A stretch of DNA of 52,267 nt, taken from assembly GCA_014193395.1 (NCBI GenBank), contig BJHT01000011.1, forward strand, positions 1 through 52,267. Direction: 5' to 3'. Within the stretch, counting starts at the first letter, position 1. Each line of letters opens with the position of its first letter. The position numbers and the translations under genes are program-made. This DNA comes from Verrucomicrobiota bacterium. Its GTDB lineage: Bacteria > Verrucomicrobiota > Verrucomicrobiia > Limisphaerales > BJHT01. Shown here in pieces: positions 27,413 to 35,590 of the stretch. The notes below the pieces were generated by a model. The model was given only the letters and a program-made list of their open reading frames with translations, was not told where the DNA came from and made no database searches.

Positions 27413-27730
27413 TCACGCCACCAAACGGGCCGCTTGCAGTTCGCGGGCGTGAGGGATGTCGCGGGTCTGGAGCGGACGGACTTGGGTGTGCTCCAACGTC
27501 AGCAGTGCGACGGTGTGACCGTCGTAGCCGACAAATTCCACTTCAAAGGCCGCGCCATTCCCATGCACCAACACGGCGGTGCCCACGTCGCCGCGCACCA
27601 GCCCGTGGGCCGGGAGGTCGCAGGTCAGCGCCACGGCGTCCAGTTCGTTGATGGGGTTCAAGATTTGGGCAATGTGGGTGCGCCGTTCCGAAACGAAGCG
27701 CAGCACAGCAGCTTCATTCCGTCGCCTCAC
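27413..27730 (-). CDS. DUF4926 domain protein
   Basis: 105 residues if it starts at the GTG at 27730. Residues about 30-88 match DUF4926: ELDAVALTCDLPAHGLVRGDVGT, then FEVEFVGYDGHTVALLTLEHTQVRPL. The family is small and of unknown function. The GTG overlaps the ileS stop codon by four bases (GTGA), suggesting translational coupling. The stretch between the GTG and the domain (about 25 residues) may be read-through; an in-frame TTG at about 27652 could be the real start. Confidence 0.72.
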   Translation of the reverse strand: MRRRNEAAVLRFVSERRTHIAQILNPINELDAVALTCDLPAHGLVRGDVGTAVLVHGNGAAFEVEFVGYDGHTVALLTLEHTQVRPLQTRDIPHARELQAARLVA

Positions 27731-30633
27731 GCCGGGGATGCGCTCACCGCCTCGACGCAGCGCGGGCACAGCGTCGGGTGCGCGGGGGTGAGGCCGACGG
27801 CGAGTTCCCAGTGCCAGCAGCGTTCACATTTCTGGCCGGCGGCTTTGAGGATGACGGTGCTGGTGGCGTCGGCGTCACCATTGGCGTTGGTGTGAATTTC
27901 GAGCTGCGAAATGTTGAGGAGTTCGCGCAGGGCTTCGGCGTGGGTTTTGCCGTCGGTGAAGAGCGGGCCGGAGCCGTTGAGGATGGCCTGGGCGTCGAGG
28001 GCTTTGCCGATTTCCTTGGCCTGCCGGGCTTTTTCGAGATGCGGGAGAACCTGCACGCGGAGGAGGAAGAGTCCCTCCCACGCGGATTGTTCGGCCGCGG
28101 AACGAGGGAATGGCCGGGGCTGCCAGGTCGAGGCGTGGACCGAGGGCGCGGGTTTGCCGGGAATGAAATCCCACGCCTCATCGGCGGTGAACGCGAGCAG
28201 CGGCGCGAGCATCTGGCTCAAACCGATGACGAGGCGGTGCAGCGCGGTCTGCGTTGAGCGGCGGCGCGGCGAATTCGCGGGGTCGGTGTAGAGCCGGTCT
28301 TTGACGGCGTCGTGGTACATCGAACTGAGTTCGACCGCGGCGAACTGGCTCAGGCGCTGATAGACAACGTGGAATTCGTAGGCGTCATAGGCCTTGATGA
28401 TGTCCACCTCCAGCTCGGCGAAGCGCCCGAGAATCCAGCGGTCGAGGCCGGTCAGCTCGGCGTCGGCGACGCTGTGCTTGGCCGGGTCGAAGTCGTAGAG
28501 ATTCGAGAGTTGGTAGCGCAGGGTGTTGCGGAGGAGGCGGTAGGTCTCGGCGACTTTTTCGATGCGGTCGTCACCGACCCAGATGTCGCCGCGATAATCC
28601 TGCGATGCGACCCAGAGGCGCACGACGTCGGCACCGAACTGGTTCACGTAGCGGTCGGCGGTCTCGGGTTTTTCGTAGGTGGACTGCGCGGACTTGGAGA
28701 CTTTTTCTTTTTGCTTCGGATCAATCTTGCTGGCTTTGACCATGAAGCCGTGGGTGAGCACGGTTTTGAACGGGGCCGCGCCATTGCCCGCGAGCGAGAG
28801 GAGCAGCGAGGACTGAAACCAGCCGCGGTGCTGGTCGGAGCCTTCGAGATAAACATCGGCCTGCCAGAGGCAGGGCGCGGTATCCTCACCGCCCCGATCT
28901 TTGGCGGACGCTTGCGGCGCGCTGAGGACAACGCGCCCTACCGTGTGTTGAAGTTCGGTTCGCCGCATCAGCACCGCGCGGCTGGAGCTGCCGGAGTCGA
29001 TCCACACGTCAAGCGTGTCGGCGGATTTCGCGACAGCGGCGGGGCCGGTCCAGCCGGCGGGTTGCACGAGCGCCCAGAGTTCGGCGGCGTTTTTTTCGAA
29101 CCACACATTTGAGCCGTGCTGCTCGATGAGCGCGGCGACGGAACGCACAATGCGGGCGTCGAGGAGTGGATTGCCGGACGCGTCGTAGAACGCCGGGATC
29201 GGCACGCCCCACGAGCGCTGGCGCGAGATGCACCAGTCGGGGCGGGTCTTCACCGCGCCTTCAATGCGGTTCTTGCCCCAGTCGGGAATCCAGTGGACGC
29301 GGTCGATCTCGGCGAGGGCTGTCTCGCGAAATGTTTTTCCACCGTGCTCGTGGTCGATCTTGATGAACCACTGGTCCATCGCGCGGAAAATCACGGGCGT
29401 CTTGCTGCGCCAGCAGTGCGGGTAGCTGTGGTGGTAATTCTCCTGATGCAACAGCGCCGTGCGCACGCGGAGTTCGTGGAGGACGGCGTTGTTCGCGTCG
29501 CTCTGGCCGTGCTTTTCAAGGATCGACTTGCCGACCATTTCGGCGGGCAGTTGCTGCTCGCGCGGCAGGTCATCGGTCGGCGTGAGACAGCCGTTGTCAT
29601 CGACGGGCGAGTAGATGGGCAGCCCGACCTGACGGCCGAGTTGATAGTCCTCCATGCCGTGGCCGGGCGCGATGTGAACGAAGCCCGTGCCCGTGCTGTT
29701 CTCGACAAAGCCGGCGGGAAAGAAGTGTCCGGTGCGCGGGCAGAAAGGATGCTCGTAAACCAGCGTCGCGAGCTCGTCGGCGCTCGCCGTGCGGGTGATC
29801 TGATAACTGCTCCAGCCGCACTTTTTAGAAACCGCTTCCAGCAGCGCGTCGCACACCAGATACGTCGCGTCGTCGGCCTGCACGTAGGAGTAGAAAAAGC
29901 TGGGATTGAAGGCGACGGCGAGATTCGCGGGCAAGGTCCACGGCGTGGTGGTCCAGATGATGACGTAGGTGTTCGGCTCACCCTGCAAGCGGTAGCGCAC
30001 ATACACGCTCTGGCTCACGTGATCGGCGTATTCCACCTCCGCCTCGGCCAGCGCGGTGCGGCACGGAATGCTCCAATACACGGGCTTTTTCCCGCGATAG
30101 ACAAAGCCCTGCTCGACGAGATCCGCGAACAGGCGCAGTTCGTCGGCTTCGTATTCCTTGTTGAGCGTGAGATAGGGATTCGCCCAGTCACCGAGCACGC
30201 CGAGGCGTTTGAACTGCGTACGCTGGATGTCGATGTATTTGCGCGCGTAAGCCTCGCAGGCGGTGCGGATGGTCGCGGGATCGGCGGCGGTGTTGCCGGC
30301 CTTGCGCATTTCCTGGCTCACCTTGAATTCGATGGGCAGCCCGTGGCAATCCCAGCCGGGGACGTAGGGTGCATCAAACCCGCGCAGGGATTTGTATTTG
30401 ATGATGATGTCCTTGAGAATTTTGTTGAGCGCCGTCCCGATGTGGACATCGCCATTGGCGAAAGGCGGGCCGTCGTGCAGCACAAATTTCTCGGCCCCTG
30501 CGCGCGCTGCGCGGATGGTGTCGTAGAGGTCGGCCGCCTGCCATTTCTCGAGGCGTTGTGGTTCGCGCAGGACGAGGTCCGCCTTCATGGGGAAGTCGGT
30601 TTTAGGCAGGTTGAGTGTGTTTTTATAGTCCAT
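27727..30633 (-). CDS. ileS: Isoleucyl-tRNA synthetase
   Basis: Charges tRNA-Ile; 968 residues. The HIGH motif appears as GDVHIGTALNKILKD, preceded by FVLHDGPPFANG; the KMSKS motif is KEKVSKSAQ. The editing domain contains WTTTPWTLPANLA. The C-terminal zinc ribbon has CERCWHW and CPRC. The anticodon-binding domain is intact. Odd feature: residues about 564-588, between SGSSSRAV and ADVYLEGSDQHRGW in the catalytic fold, contain about 24 extra residues encoded by a palindromic repeat. E. coli IleRS has about 18-20 residues across this interval, versus 43 here. The gene is divergent from mpl and coupled to the DUF4926 gene. Confidence 0.97.
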   Translation of the reverse strand: MDYKNTLNLPKTDFPMKADLVLREPQRLEKWQAADLYDTIRAARAGAEKFVLHDGPPFANGDVHIGTALNKILKDIIIKYKSLRGFDAPYVPGWDCHGLPIEFKVSQEMRKAGNTAADPATIRTACEAYARKYIDIQRTQFKRLGVLGDWANPYLTLNKEYEADELRLFADLVEQGFVYRGKKPVYWSIPCRTALAEAEVEYADHVSQSVYVRYRLQGEPNTYVIIWTTTPWTLPANLAVAFNPSFFYSYVQADDATYLVCDALLEAVSKKCGWSSYQITRTASADELATLVYEHPFCPRTGHFFPAGFVENSTGTGFVHIAPGHGMEDYQLGRQVGLPIYSPVDDNGCLTPTDDLPREQQLPAEMVGKSILEKHGQSDANNAVLHELRVRTALLHQENYHHSYPHCWRSKTPVIFRAMDQWFIKIDHEHGGKTFRETALAEIDRVHWIPDWGKNRIEGAVKTRPDWCISRQRSWGVPIPAFYDASGNPLLDARIVRSVAALIEQHGSNVWFEKNAAELWALVQPAGWTGPAAVAKSADTLDVWIDSGSSSRAVLMRRTELQHTVGRVVLSAPQASAKDRGGEDTAPCLWQADVYLEGSDQHRGWFQSSLLLSLAGNGAAPFKTVLTHGFMVKASKIDPKQKEKVSKSAQSTYEKPETADRYVNQFGADVVRLWVASQDYRGDIWVGDDRIEKVAETYRLLRNTLRYQLSNLYDFDPAKHSVADAELTGLDRWILGRFAELEVDIIKAYDAYEFHVVYQRLSQFAAVELSSMYHDAVKDRLYTDPANSPRRRSTQTALHRLVIGLSQMLAPLLAFTADEAWDFIPGKPAPSVHASTWQPRPFPRSAAEQSAWEGLFLLRVQVLPHLEKARQAKEIGKALDAQAILNGSGPLFTDGKTHAEALRELLNISQLEIHTNANGDADATSTVILKAAGQKCERCWHWELAVGLTPAHPTLCPRCVEAVSASPA
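28871..28942. repeat. Palindrome inserted in frame in ileS
   Basis: Arms 28871-28889 (CAGGGCGCGGTATCCTCAC) and 28923-28942 (TGAGGACAACGCGCCCTACC) are inverted copies with two or three mismatches. They match the arms at 27315-27403. The segment is 72 bases, 24 codons, which fits the excess length of this IleRS. Confidence 0.9.
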
Positions 30634-30719
30634 CGCAGCAGCGGTTAAAGAGCGGCGACGCTAACAGGGGGAAGCGGGTTATCAAGGTTTCGGTGCGCGG
30701 CGACGGGAGAGCGGGAGCG

Positions 30720-30915
30720 AAGTTCCAAGTTCAAAGCTCAAAGCTCCAGGGAAACACCAAGCTCCAGGGCCAAGCTCCAACCAAGCTTCACAAAACACGT
30801 CTGGTGCGGTGGTCCTTCGCGATCCACCGCATCATTCACCCCCTCGTCCCGGCCGTCTTGGCCCTTGAACCCTCTTGGTCCTTCCCTTGAGCTTTGAGCT
30901 TTGTCCTTGGAGCTT
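30720..30915. repeat. Paired AAGCTCA heptamer element, copy 2
   Basis: Left arm 30720-30788 has units AAGTTCC, AAGTTCA, AAGCTCA, AAGCTCC. Right arm 30856-30915 is the inverse. It fills the 357-bp gap between the divergent ileS and mpl genes, so promoters for both must sit in or around it. Confidence 0.87.
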
Positions 30916-30990
30916 CCACTTCGCCCCCTTCGTTCTGCCGGTCCGGCAATCCATCCTTCTCTCCTGCGCTGATTGTTTCATCATCCGCCG

Positions 30991-32418
30991 ATGATTTCGG
31001 AAATTGAATCGGTGCATTTTGTCGGGATTGGCGGGACGGCCATGGCGGCGGCGGCCGTGGCGATGCTCGAGCGGGGCTACCGGGTGAGCGGCTCGGATCA
31101 GAATGTCTATCCGCCCATGTCCACGTTTCTGGCCGAGCGCAACGTGCCGGTGCTGACGCCTTACGCCGAGGCCAACCTCGCGCACCAACCCGACCTCGTG
31201 GTGATCGGCAACGCGATTTCGCGGGGCAACGTCGAGGCCGAGGCGGTGCTCGAACGCCGGCTGCGTTACTGCTCGCTGCCCGAGTTGTTGAAGGAGTTTT
31301 TCATCCGCGGAAAACGCTCGCTCGTGGTGAGCGGGACGCACGGGAAAACGACGACCACCTCGCTGCTGACGTGGGTTTTCGAGCACAGCGGTTTGAACCC
31401 TAGCTATCTCATCGGCGGCATCCCGCGCAATCTCGGGCAGGGCGCGCGCTTCACCGACAGCGACTGGTTCATCATCGAGGGCGACGAATACGACACGGCG
31501 TTTTTCGACAAGCGCAGCAAGTTCGTCCACTACCTCCCCGAGGTGGCGATCATCAATAATCTCGAGTTCGATCACGCCGACATTTTTGAGAATCTGGGCG
31601 CGGTGCAGACGACGTTTCGGCGCCTGATTCAGGTCGTGCCGCGCAACGGATTGGTGCTCGCCAACGGCGACGACGCCAACCTCGAGCCACTGCTGGACGT
31701 GAAGTTTTGTCCGGTCCGGCGCTTCGGCCTCGACGGGGGAAATGACACGCGCGCGGTGGACCTCGAACTCGGCGGGTCGTCGTCGTCGTTCACCGTCGGG
31801 GCCACGCGTTTCCAGCTCGGAATGACGGGGGAACTCAACGTGCGCAACGCGCTGGCGGTCATCGCCTGCGCGCGGCATTGCGGCGTGAGCGATGCGAAAA
31901 TCCAGGCGGCGTTTGACACGTTCACCGGCGTGAAGCGGCGGATGGAGGTCCGCGGCGAGCGGGACGGCGTGGCGGTGGTGGATGACTTCGGGCATCACCC
32001 GACAGCGATCCGCGAGACGCTCCGGGCGCTGCGGCTGAAGTTTCCCGGGCGACCCTTGTGGGCGGTCTTCGAGCCGCGGTCGAACACGACGCGGCGGAAT
32101 GTTTTCCAGCGGGAACTCGCCGAAGCCCTGGCCCTTGCCGACACCGTGGTAGTTGCCGAAGTCGCGCGCCTCGAACTGCTGGCCCCCGCCGAGCGGCTCG
32201 ATCCGGCCCGGCTCATGGATGATCTCCGCGCCGCCGGCCGGTCCGCCGCCTATCTCGAGAACGTGGCTGTCATCGTGCCGCACATCGCCAGCGGTGCCCG
32301 GCCCGGCGATGTCGTGTGCGTTTTCAGCAACGGTGGTTTCGGCGGCATCCACACGGCGCTCCTCGACGCCTTGACCGCACGGGCTGCCGGCCGCGACCGG
32401 AGCGCAGCGCAAAGCTGA
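30991..32418 (+). CDS. mpl: UDP-N-acetylmuramate:L-alanyl-gamma-D-glutamyl-meso-DAP ligase Mpl
   Basis: Recycles peptidoglycan by rejoining murein tripeptide to UDP-MurNAc. The 475-residue protein starts HFVGIGGTAMAAAAVAML, the Mur ligase N-terminal nucleotide-binding motif; GTHGKTTTTSLL is the ATP loop. EGDEYDTAFFDKRSKFVHY is the Mpl-type signature that sets it apart from MurC. The late DDFGHHPTAI motif is also present. ATG at 30991 (MISEIES); an upstream TTG is rejected. No other mur gene adjoins it. MurC is the alternative call but less likely. Confidence 0.9.
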   Translation: MISEIESVHFVGIGGTAMAAAAVAMLERGYRVSGSDQNVYPPMSTFLAERNVPVLTPYAEANLAHQPDLVVIGNAISRGNVEAEAVLERRLRYCSLPELLKEFFIRGKRSLVVSGTHGKTTTTSLLTWVFEHSGLNPSYLIGGIPRNLGQGARFTDSDWFIIEGDEYDTAFFDKRSKFVHYLPEVAIINNLEFDHADIFENLGAVQTTFRRLIQVVPRNGLVLANGDDANLEPLLDVKFCPVRRFGLDGGNDTRAVDLELGGSSSSFTVGATRFQLGMTGELNVRNALAVIACARHCGVSDAKIQAAFDTFTGVKRRMEVRGERDGVAVVDDFGHHPTAIRETLRALRLKFPGRPLWAVFEPRSNTTRRNVFQRELAEALALADTVVVAEVARLELLAPAERLDPARLMDDLRAAGRSAAYLENVAVIVPHIASGARPGDVVCVFSNGGFGGIHTALLDALTARAAGRDRSAAQS

Positions 32419-32483
32419 ACCTCCGCACTGCGATGGAGGCGACGGGCGCGCGGACCGCCGCAACGCCCGCCTGCAACGGTGGG

Positions 32484-33032
32484 TCAGAATTTGACCCCGA
32501 ACATCACCGACACCCTGTGGAAGCGTTCGGAATTCTGAATGTCCGCCCACGCCGTGCGGTACACCGCCTTCGCGAAAAACGTGCTGTTGATGTCCCACCG
32601 CAGGCCGGCGCCGACCTTGTAGGACAGGGCGGATTTGGAAATCGTGCCCTGGCTGCCATCGTAATTATCCACGCCCACGCCGCCGGTCAGGAACGGCGCG
32701 ATCGGCCCTTGGAAGAGGTAGGCGTCGAGGTTGACGTGGGCGGAGATGTGGGTGGCGTCCGTGTTAAAGGTTGCCGAGCCCTTCTCGATCTTCACCTTCG
32801 AGAACACCACGTCGGTGTTCACGTTGAGGTGATCGGTCAGGTTGTAGCCGAGGCCAAGACCACCGCCGAAATCCTTGCCGAACTTCAGCAGCCCGGACTT
32901 GTCCGAGCCTGCCCACTGGCCGACGGCGAACGTTTCAAACTTGTGCGCGCGATGGAAATCTTCGGCCGACACCGCCGGGGCGCCGACGATCAGGAGGGAA
33001 GCTGCGAGCGAGAGGAACTTCGTTGGGTTCAT
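32484..33032 (-). CDS. Outer-membrane beta-barrel protein
   Basis: 182 residues with a signal peptide (MNPTKFLSLAASLLIVGAPAVSAE, cleavage about 23). The remainder alternates short amphipathic strands with turns (GGGLGLGYNLTDHLNVNTDVVF, AHVNLDAYLFQGPIAPFLTGGVG, SYKVGAGLRWDINSTFFAKAVYR) and ends in the aromatic-terminated strand VSVMFGVKF. This pattern matches small eight-stranded barrels. The ligand is unknown. It converges with mpl (65-bp gap). Confidence 0.78.
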   Translation of the reverse strand: MNPTKFLSLAASLLIVGAPAVSAEDFHRAHKFETFAVGQWAGSDKSGLLKFGKDFGGGLGLGYNLTDHLNVNTDVVFSKVKIEKGSATFNTDATHISAHVNLDAYLFQGPIAPFLTGGVGVDNYDGSQGTISKSALSYKVGAGLRWDINSTFFAKAVYRTAWADIQNSERFHRVSVMFGVKF

Positions 33033-33389
33033 GATGTGAGGGTTTGGTGGTTTGCTGCGCCAGGCCATGATCCCGCTCGGCGGGCACGGCGACTGGCTGT
33101 TGGTTCGGCGCGGAGAATAGGCTCGCCGGAATCGAAGACAAGCCTGCCGTCGGCGGCGTGCGGCGCGCGTGCGCTTCCCAGTTTTCCGCACCGATCGGGG
33201 CGCGTTGGCGCAGTCCCGCATGGACGACCGAAAATTGCCCAGCACTTCAGTGCTGGGCTGGGGACGGGAACCAGAGGGGCTGCCAGCAACTGCGATGCGC
33301 CCCTGATTCGCCGCTTGGAATTTAGGCTGCCCTCACCCCTCGCGCCGCGTATTCTCGCCTCGTCCGAAACTCACACCAACAACCCGCGC
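33033..33389. other. Gap between divergent genes
   Basis: 357 bases between the barrel protein and the next membrane protein. Apart from the small hairpin at 33238-33257, no repeat, RNA or terminator was recognised; it must hold two promoters. Confidence 0.5.
33238..33257. other. Small perfect hairpin
   Basis: CCCAGCAC, loop TTCA, GTGCTGGG, in the gap upstream of two divergent genes. An operator or hairpin is possible; no protein is implicated. Confidence 0.5.
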
Positions 33390-34013
33390 ATGTCCGCCCA
33401 CTCACTCAGCTCCCGCGAGGGCAAAGGCGAAGCCCATTCCGGCGAACCGCACCCCGCGCCCCGGCCCGTGCGACCCATCCACGTCCATCCCAACCGCATC
33501 GAAATCACGCTGCGCGACCTCAGCCAGCTCTTCAACTCGATGGATCCCTCGCCGTTTCACGAGAAGGACCTCGACGACGACGCGGTGGAATTCATCCTCA
33601 GTTGGGCGCAGGAATTTCCCCTCACCGAGCCGGTCTCCCTTGTTCTCCACCTTCAGCAACTGCCCGCCACCGGCGATCCGCGCGAACTGATCAAAACCGC
33701 GATCCACAACTACTTCGCCTACCGCGCCAAGCTGAACTCCCTCGAGTTCAAACGCCTCCTCGAGCAGGGCCGCACGAGCTTGGCCATCGGCTTGGTTTTC
33801 CTGGCCGGCTGTTTGTTGACCAGTGAACTGTTGATCCATGTACAAAGCAGCACCTGGGCGAAAATCATCCGTGAAAGCCTCACCATCGGTGGCTGGGTCG
33901 CCATGTGGCGTCCCATGCAAATCTATCTCTACGACTGGTGGCCTCTGCGTCGCCGCGGAAAAATTTACCAAAAGATGAGCCGCATGGACGTGGAGGTCCG
34001 CCAGACGCTGTGA
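33390..34013 (+). CDS. Conserved membrane protein, unknown function
   Basis: 207 residues from the ATG at 33390 (MSAHSLSS). The first 120 residues are soluble and acidic (HEKDLDDDAVEFILSWAQEFP). Two close hydrophobic segments follow at about 127-150 (LAIGLVFLAGCLLTSELLI) and 160-180 (TIGGWVAMWRPMQIYLYDWWPL). The C-terminus is basic. I do not recognise a named family. Its reading frame extends far upstream but only this part is protein-like. Confidence 0.72.
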   Translation: MSAHSLSSREGKGEAHSGEPHPAPRPVRPIHVHPNRIEITLRDLSQLFNSMDPSPFHEKDLDDDAVEFILSWAQEFPLTEPVSLVLHLQQLPATGDPRELIKTAIHNYFAYRAKLNSLEFKRLLEQGRTSLAIGLVFLAGCLLTSELLIHVQSSTWAKIIRESLTIGGWVAMWRPMQIYLYDWWPLRRRGKIYQKMSRMDVEVRQTL

Positions 34014-34022
34014 GGCCGCCGC

Positions 34023-34159
34023 GTGGGGCAGGCGTCCCCGGCTGCCGGTTCGCGGGGCATCCCTGCTCCGCGTTCCTGCTTTCGACTCGCCACCGGTCGG
34101 GCGGAGGAACGGGCGGCAGGGATGCCGCCCGAACCGGCAGGCAAGGATGCCTGCCCCAC
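34023..34159. repeat. Intergenic palindrome (GTGGGGCAGGC family)
   Basis: Arms of 44 bases at 34023-34066 and 34116-34159, inverted with about seven differences, around a 49-base loop. It fills most of the gap between the membrane protein and aminotransferase genes. Confidence 0.85.
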
Positions 34160-34234
34160 ACCGGCGGCGCACCGCGCCAAGTTTCCTGTTCCCATCCGCC
34201 GGTGAATCCGCTTCATTGTGCGCCTCTTATTTCG

Positions 34235-35416
34235 ATGACTACGCCATTTGACCCGCAAACATTCGTCGCCGCGCATGTGGCGGGCATCCCCCGCTCCGGC
34301 ATTCGCGAGTTTTTTGACATTGTCCAGAGCCAGAAAGAAGTGATCTCGCTCGGCGTCGGCGAGCCGGATTTCGTGACGCCGTGGCACATCCGCGAGGCGG
34401 CCATCTACGCGCTGGAACGCGGCCGCACCGGCTACACCTCCAACCTCGGTCTGCTCAAGCTGCGTGAGGCCATCAGCGTGAGCCTGCAAAAACATTTCCA
34501 CGTCAGCTACGATCCCAAGACGCAAATCCTCATCACCGTCGGCGTGAGCGAGGCCCTCGACATAGCCCTGCGCGCTCTCATCAATCCCGGCGACGAAATC
34601 ATTTATCACGAGCCGTGCTACGTGAGCTACGGCCCGAGCGTGACGCTCGCCCACGGCGTCCCTGTCGCGGTGGCGTGCCGGGCGGAGGATCAGTTCGCCG
34701 TCACCGCCGAGGCCATCGAGCGGGCGATCACGCCGCGCAGCAAGGCGCTGATGCTGAATTTCCCGACCAATCCCACCGGCGGCACGATGACCCGCGCCGA
34801 GTTGGAGAAAATCGCCGCCGTCGTCCAGCGGCATAATCTCATCGTGCTCACCGACGAGATTTATTCGGAACTCACCTTCGAGGGCGAACACGTCAGCATC
34901 GCGGCGCTGCCCGGCATGGCGGAGCGCACGATTTTCCTTCACGGTTTCTCGAAGGCGTACGCGATGACCGGCTTCCGCATCGGCTACGCGTGCGGCCCGG
35001 TCGCGCTGATCGAGGCCATGATGCGCATCCACCAATATGCGATGCTCTGCGCCAGCATCATCAGCCAGGAGGCCGCCCTCGAGGCCATCCAGGCCGGCGA
35101 ACCCGACACCACCGCCATGCGCGACCAATACCGCGTGCGCCGTAATTTCATCGTGAACGCCCTCAACGCGATGGGCCTGCCGTGCCATCTGCCGCGCGGC
35201 TCCTTCTACGCCTTCCCGTGCATCCGCTCGACCGGCCTGACCTCGAAGGAATTTGCCCTGCGCCTGCTGCAGGAGGAAAAGGTCGCGTGCGTGCCCGGCG
35301 GCGCGTTCGGTGCGAGCGGCGAGGGCTACCTCCGCTGCTGCTTCGCCACCAGCCTCGAGCAACTCCAGGTCGCCGCCGAGCGCATGGCCGGCTTCGTCCA
35401 GCGCGTGCGGAAGTAG
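34235..35416 (+). CDS. Class I/II PLP-dependent aminotransferase
   Basis: A cytoplasmic transaminase of 393 residues. The PLP lysine is K240 in FLHGFSKAYAMTGFRIGYA; other hallmarks are SLGVGEPDF, GYTSNLGLLKLREAIS, NPTNP-type LNFPTNPTGG and LTDEIYSEL. It resembles the aspartate/aromatic/alanine transaminase group (PatA/AspC-like). The substrate cannot be set from sequence. ATG at 34235; upstream codons read through a palindrome. It is not in an operon with biosynthetic genes. Confidence 0.93.
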   Translation: MTTPFDPQTFVAAHVAGIPRSGIREFFDIVQSQKEVISLGVGEPDFVTPWHIREAAIYALERGRTGYTSNLGLLKLREAISVSLQKHFHVSYDPKTQILITVGVSEALDIALRALINPGDEIIYHEPCYVSYGPSVTLAHGVPVAVACRAEDQFAVTAEAIERAITPRSKALMLNFPTNPTGGTMTRAELEKIAAVVQRHNLIVLTDEIYSELTFEGEHVSIAALPGMAERTIFLHGFSKAYAMTGFRIGYACGPVALIEAMMRIHQYAMLCASIISQEAALEAIQAGEPDTTAMRDQYRVRRNFIVNALNAMGLPCHLPRGSFYAFPCIRSTGLTSKEFALRLLQEEKVACVPGGAFGASGEGYLRCCFATSLEQLQVAAERMAGFVQRVRK

Positions 35417-35471
35417 CGCGGCTGGAGTACGCCCGGCCCCGCCGTCGCCGAATGCCGGACAGAAGAGACCG

Positions 35472-35560
35472 CTAACCGGCACTAATGGGAAAAGCACCCC
35501 GCTTCGTTCGCCGGCGGCCGCTCGAATCGTTTCCCATTAGTGCCAGTTAGTGCCGGTTAG
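35472..35560. repeat. Intergenic palindrome (CTAACCGGCACTAATGGG family)
   Basis: Left arm 35472-35492 and right arm 35530-35560 are inverted. The right arm repeats the TTAGTGCC unit (TAGTGCCAGTTAGTGCCGG). It lies in the gap between the convergent aminotransferase and ABC ATPase genes. Confidence 0.82.
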
Positions 35561-35590
35561 TGGTTCTAAATCCCCCGCCCCGCCCGGTGC

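Noticed and set aside
29116-30648. Plus-strand frame of 510 codons opposite ileS
   Set aside because: The minus strand codes a complete IleRS with all motifs; the plus frame has no recognisable domain.
30720-30915. Riboswitch or T-box leader of ileS
   Set aside because: The same paired-arm element occurs at two loci unrelated to tRNA synthetases, so it is a dispersed repeat; no T-box sequence was seen.
30991-32418. MurC instead of Mpl
   Set aside because: The EGDEYDTAFFDKRSKFVHY stretch is of the Mpl type, and the gene is outside a mur cluster.
33965-35497. Minus-strand frame of 510 codons opposite the aminotransferase
   Set aside because: The plus strand has the PLP lysine and family motifs; the minus frame is a shadow.
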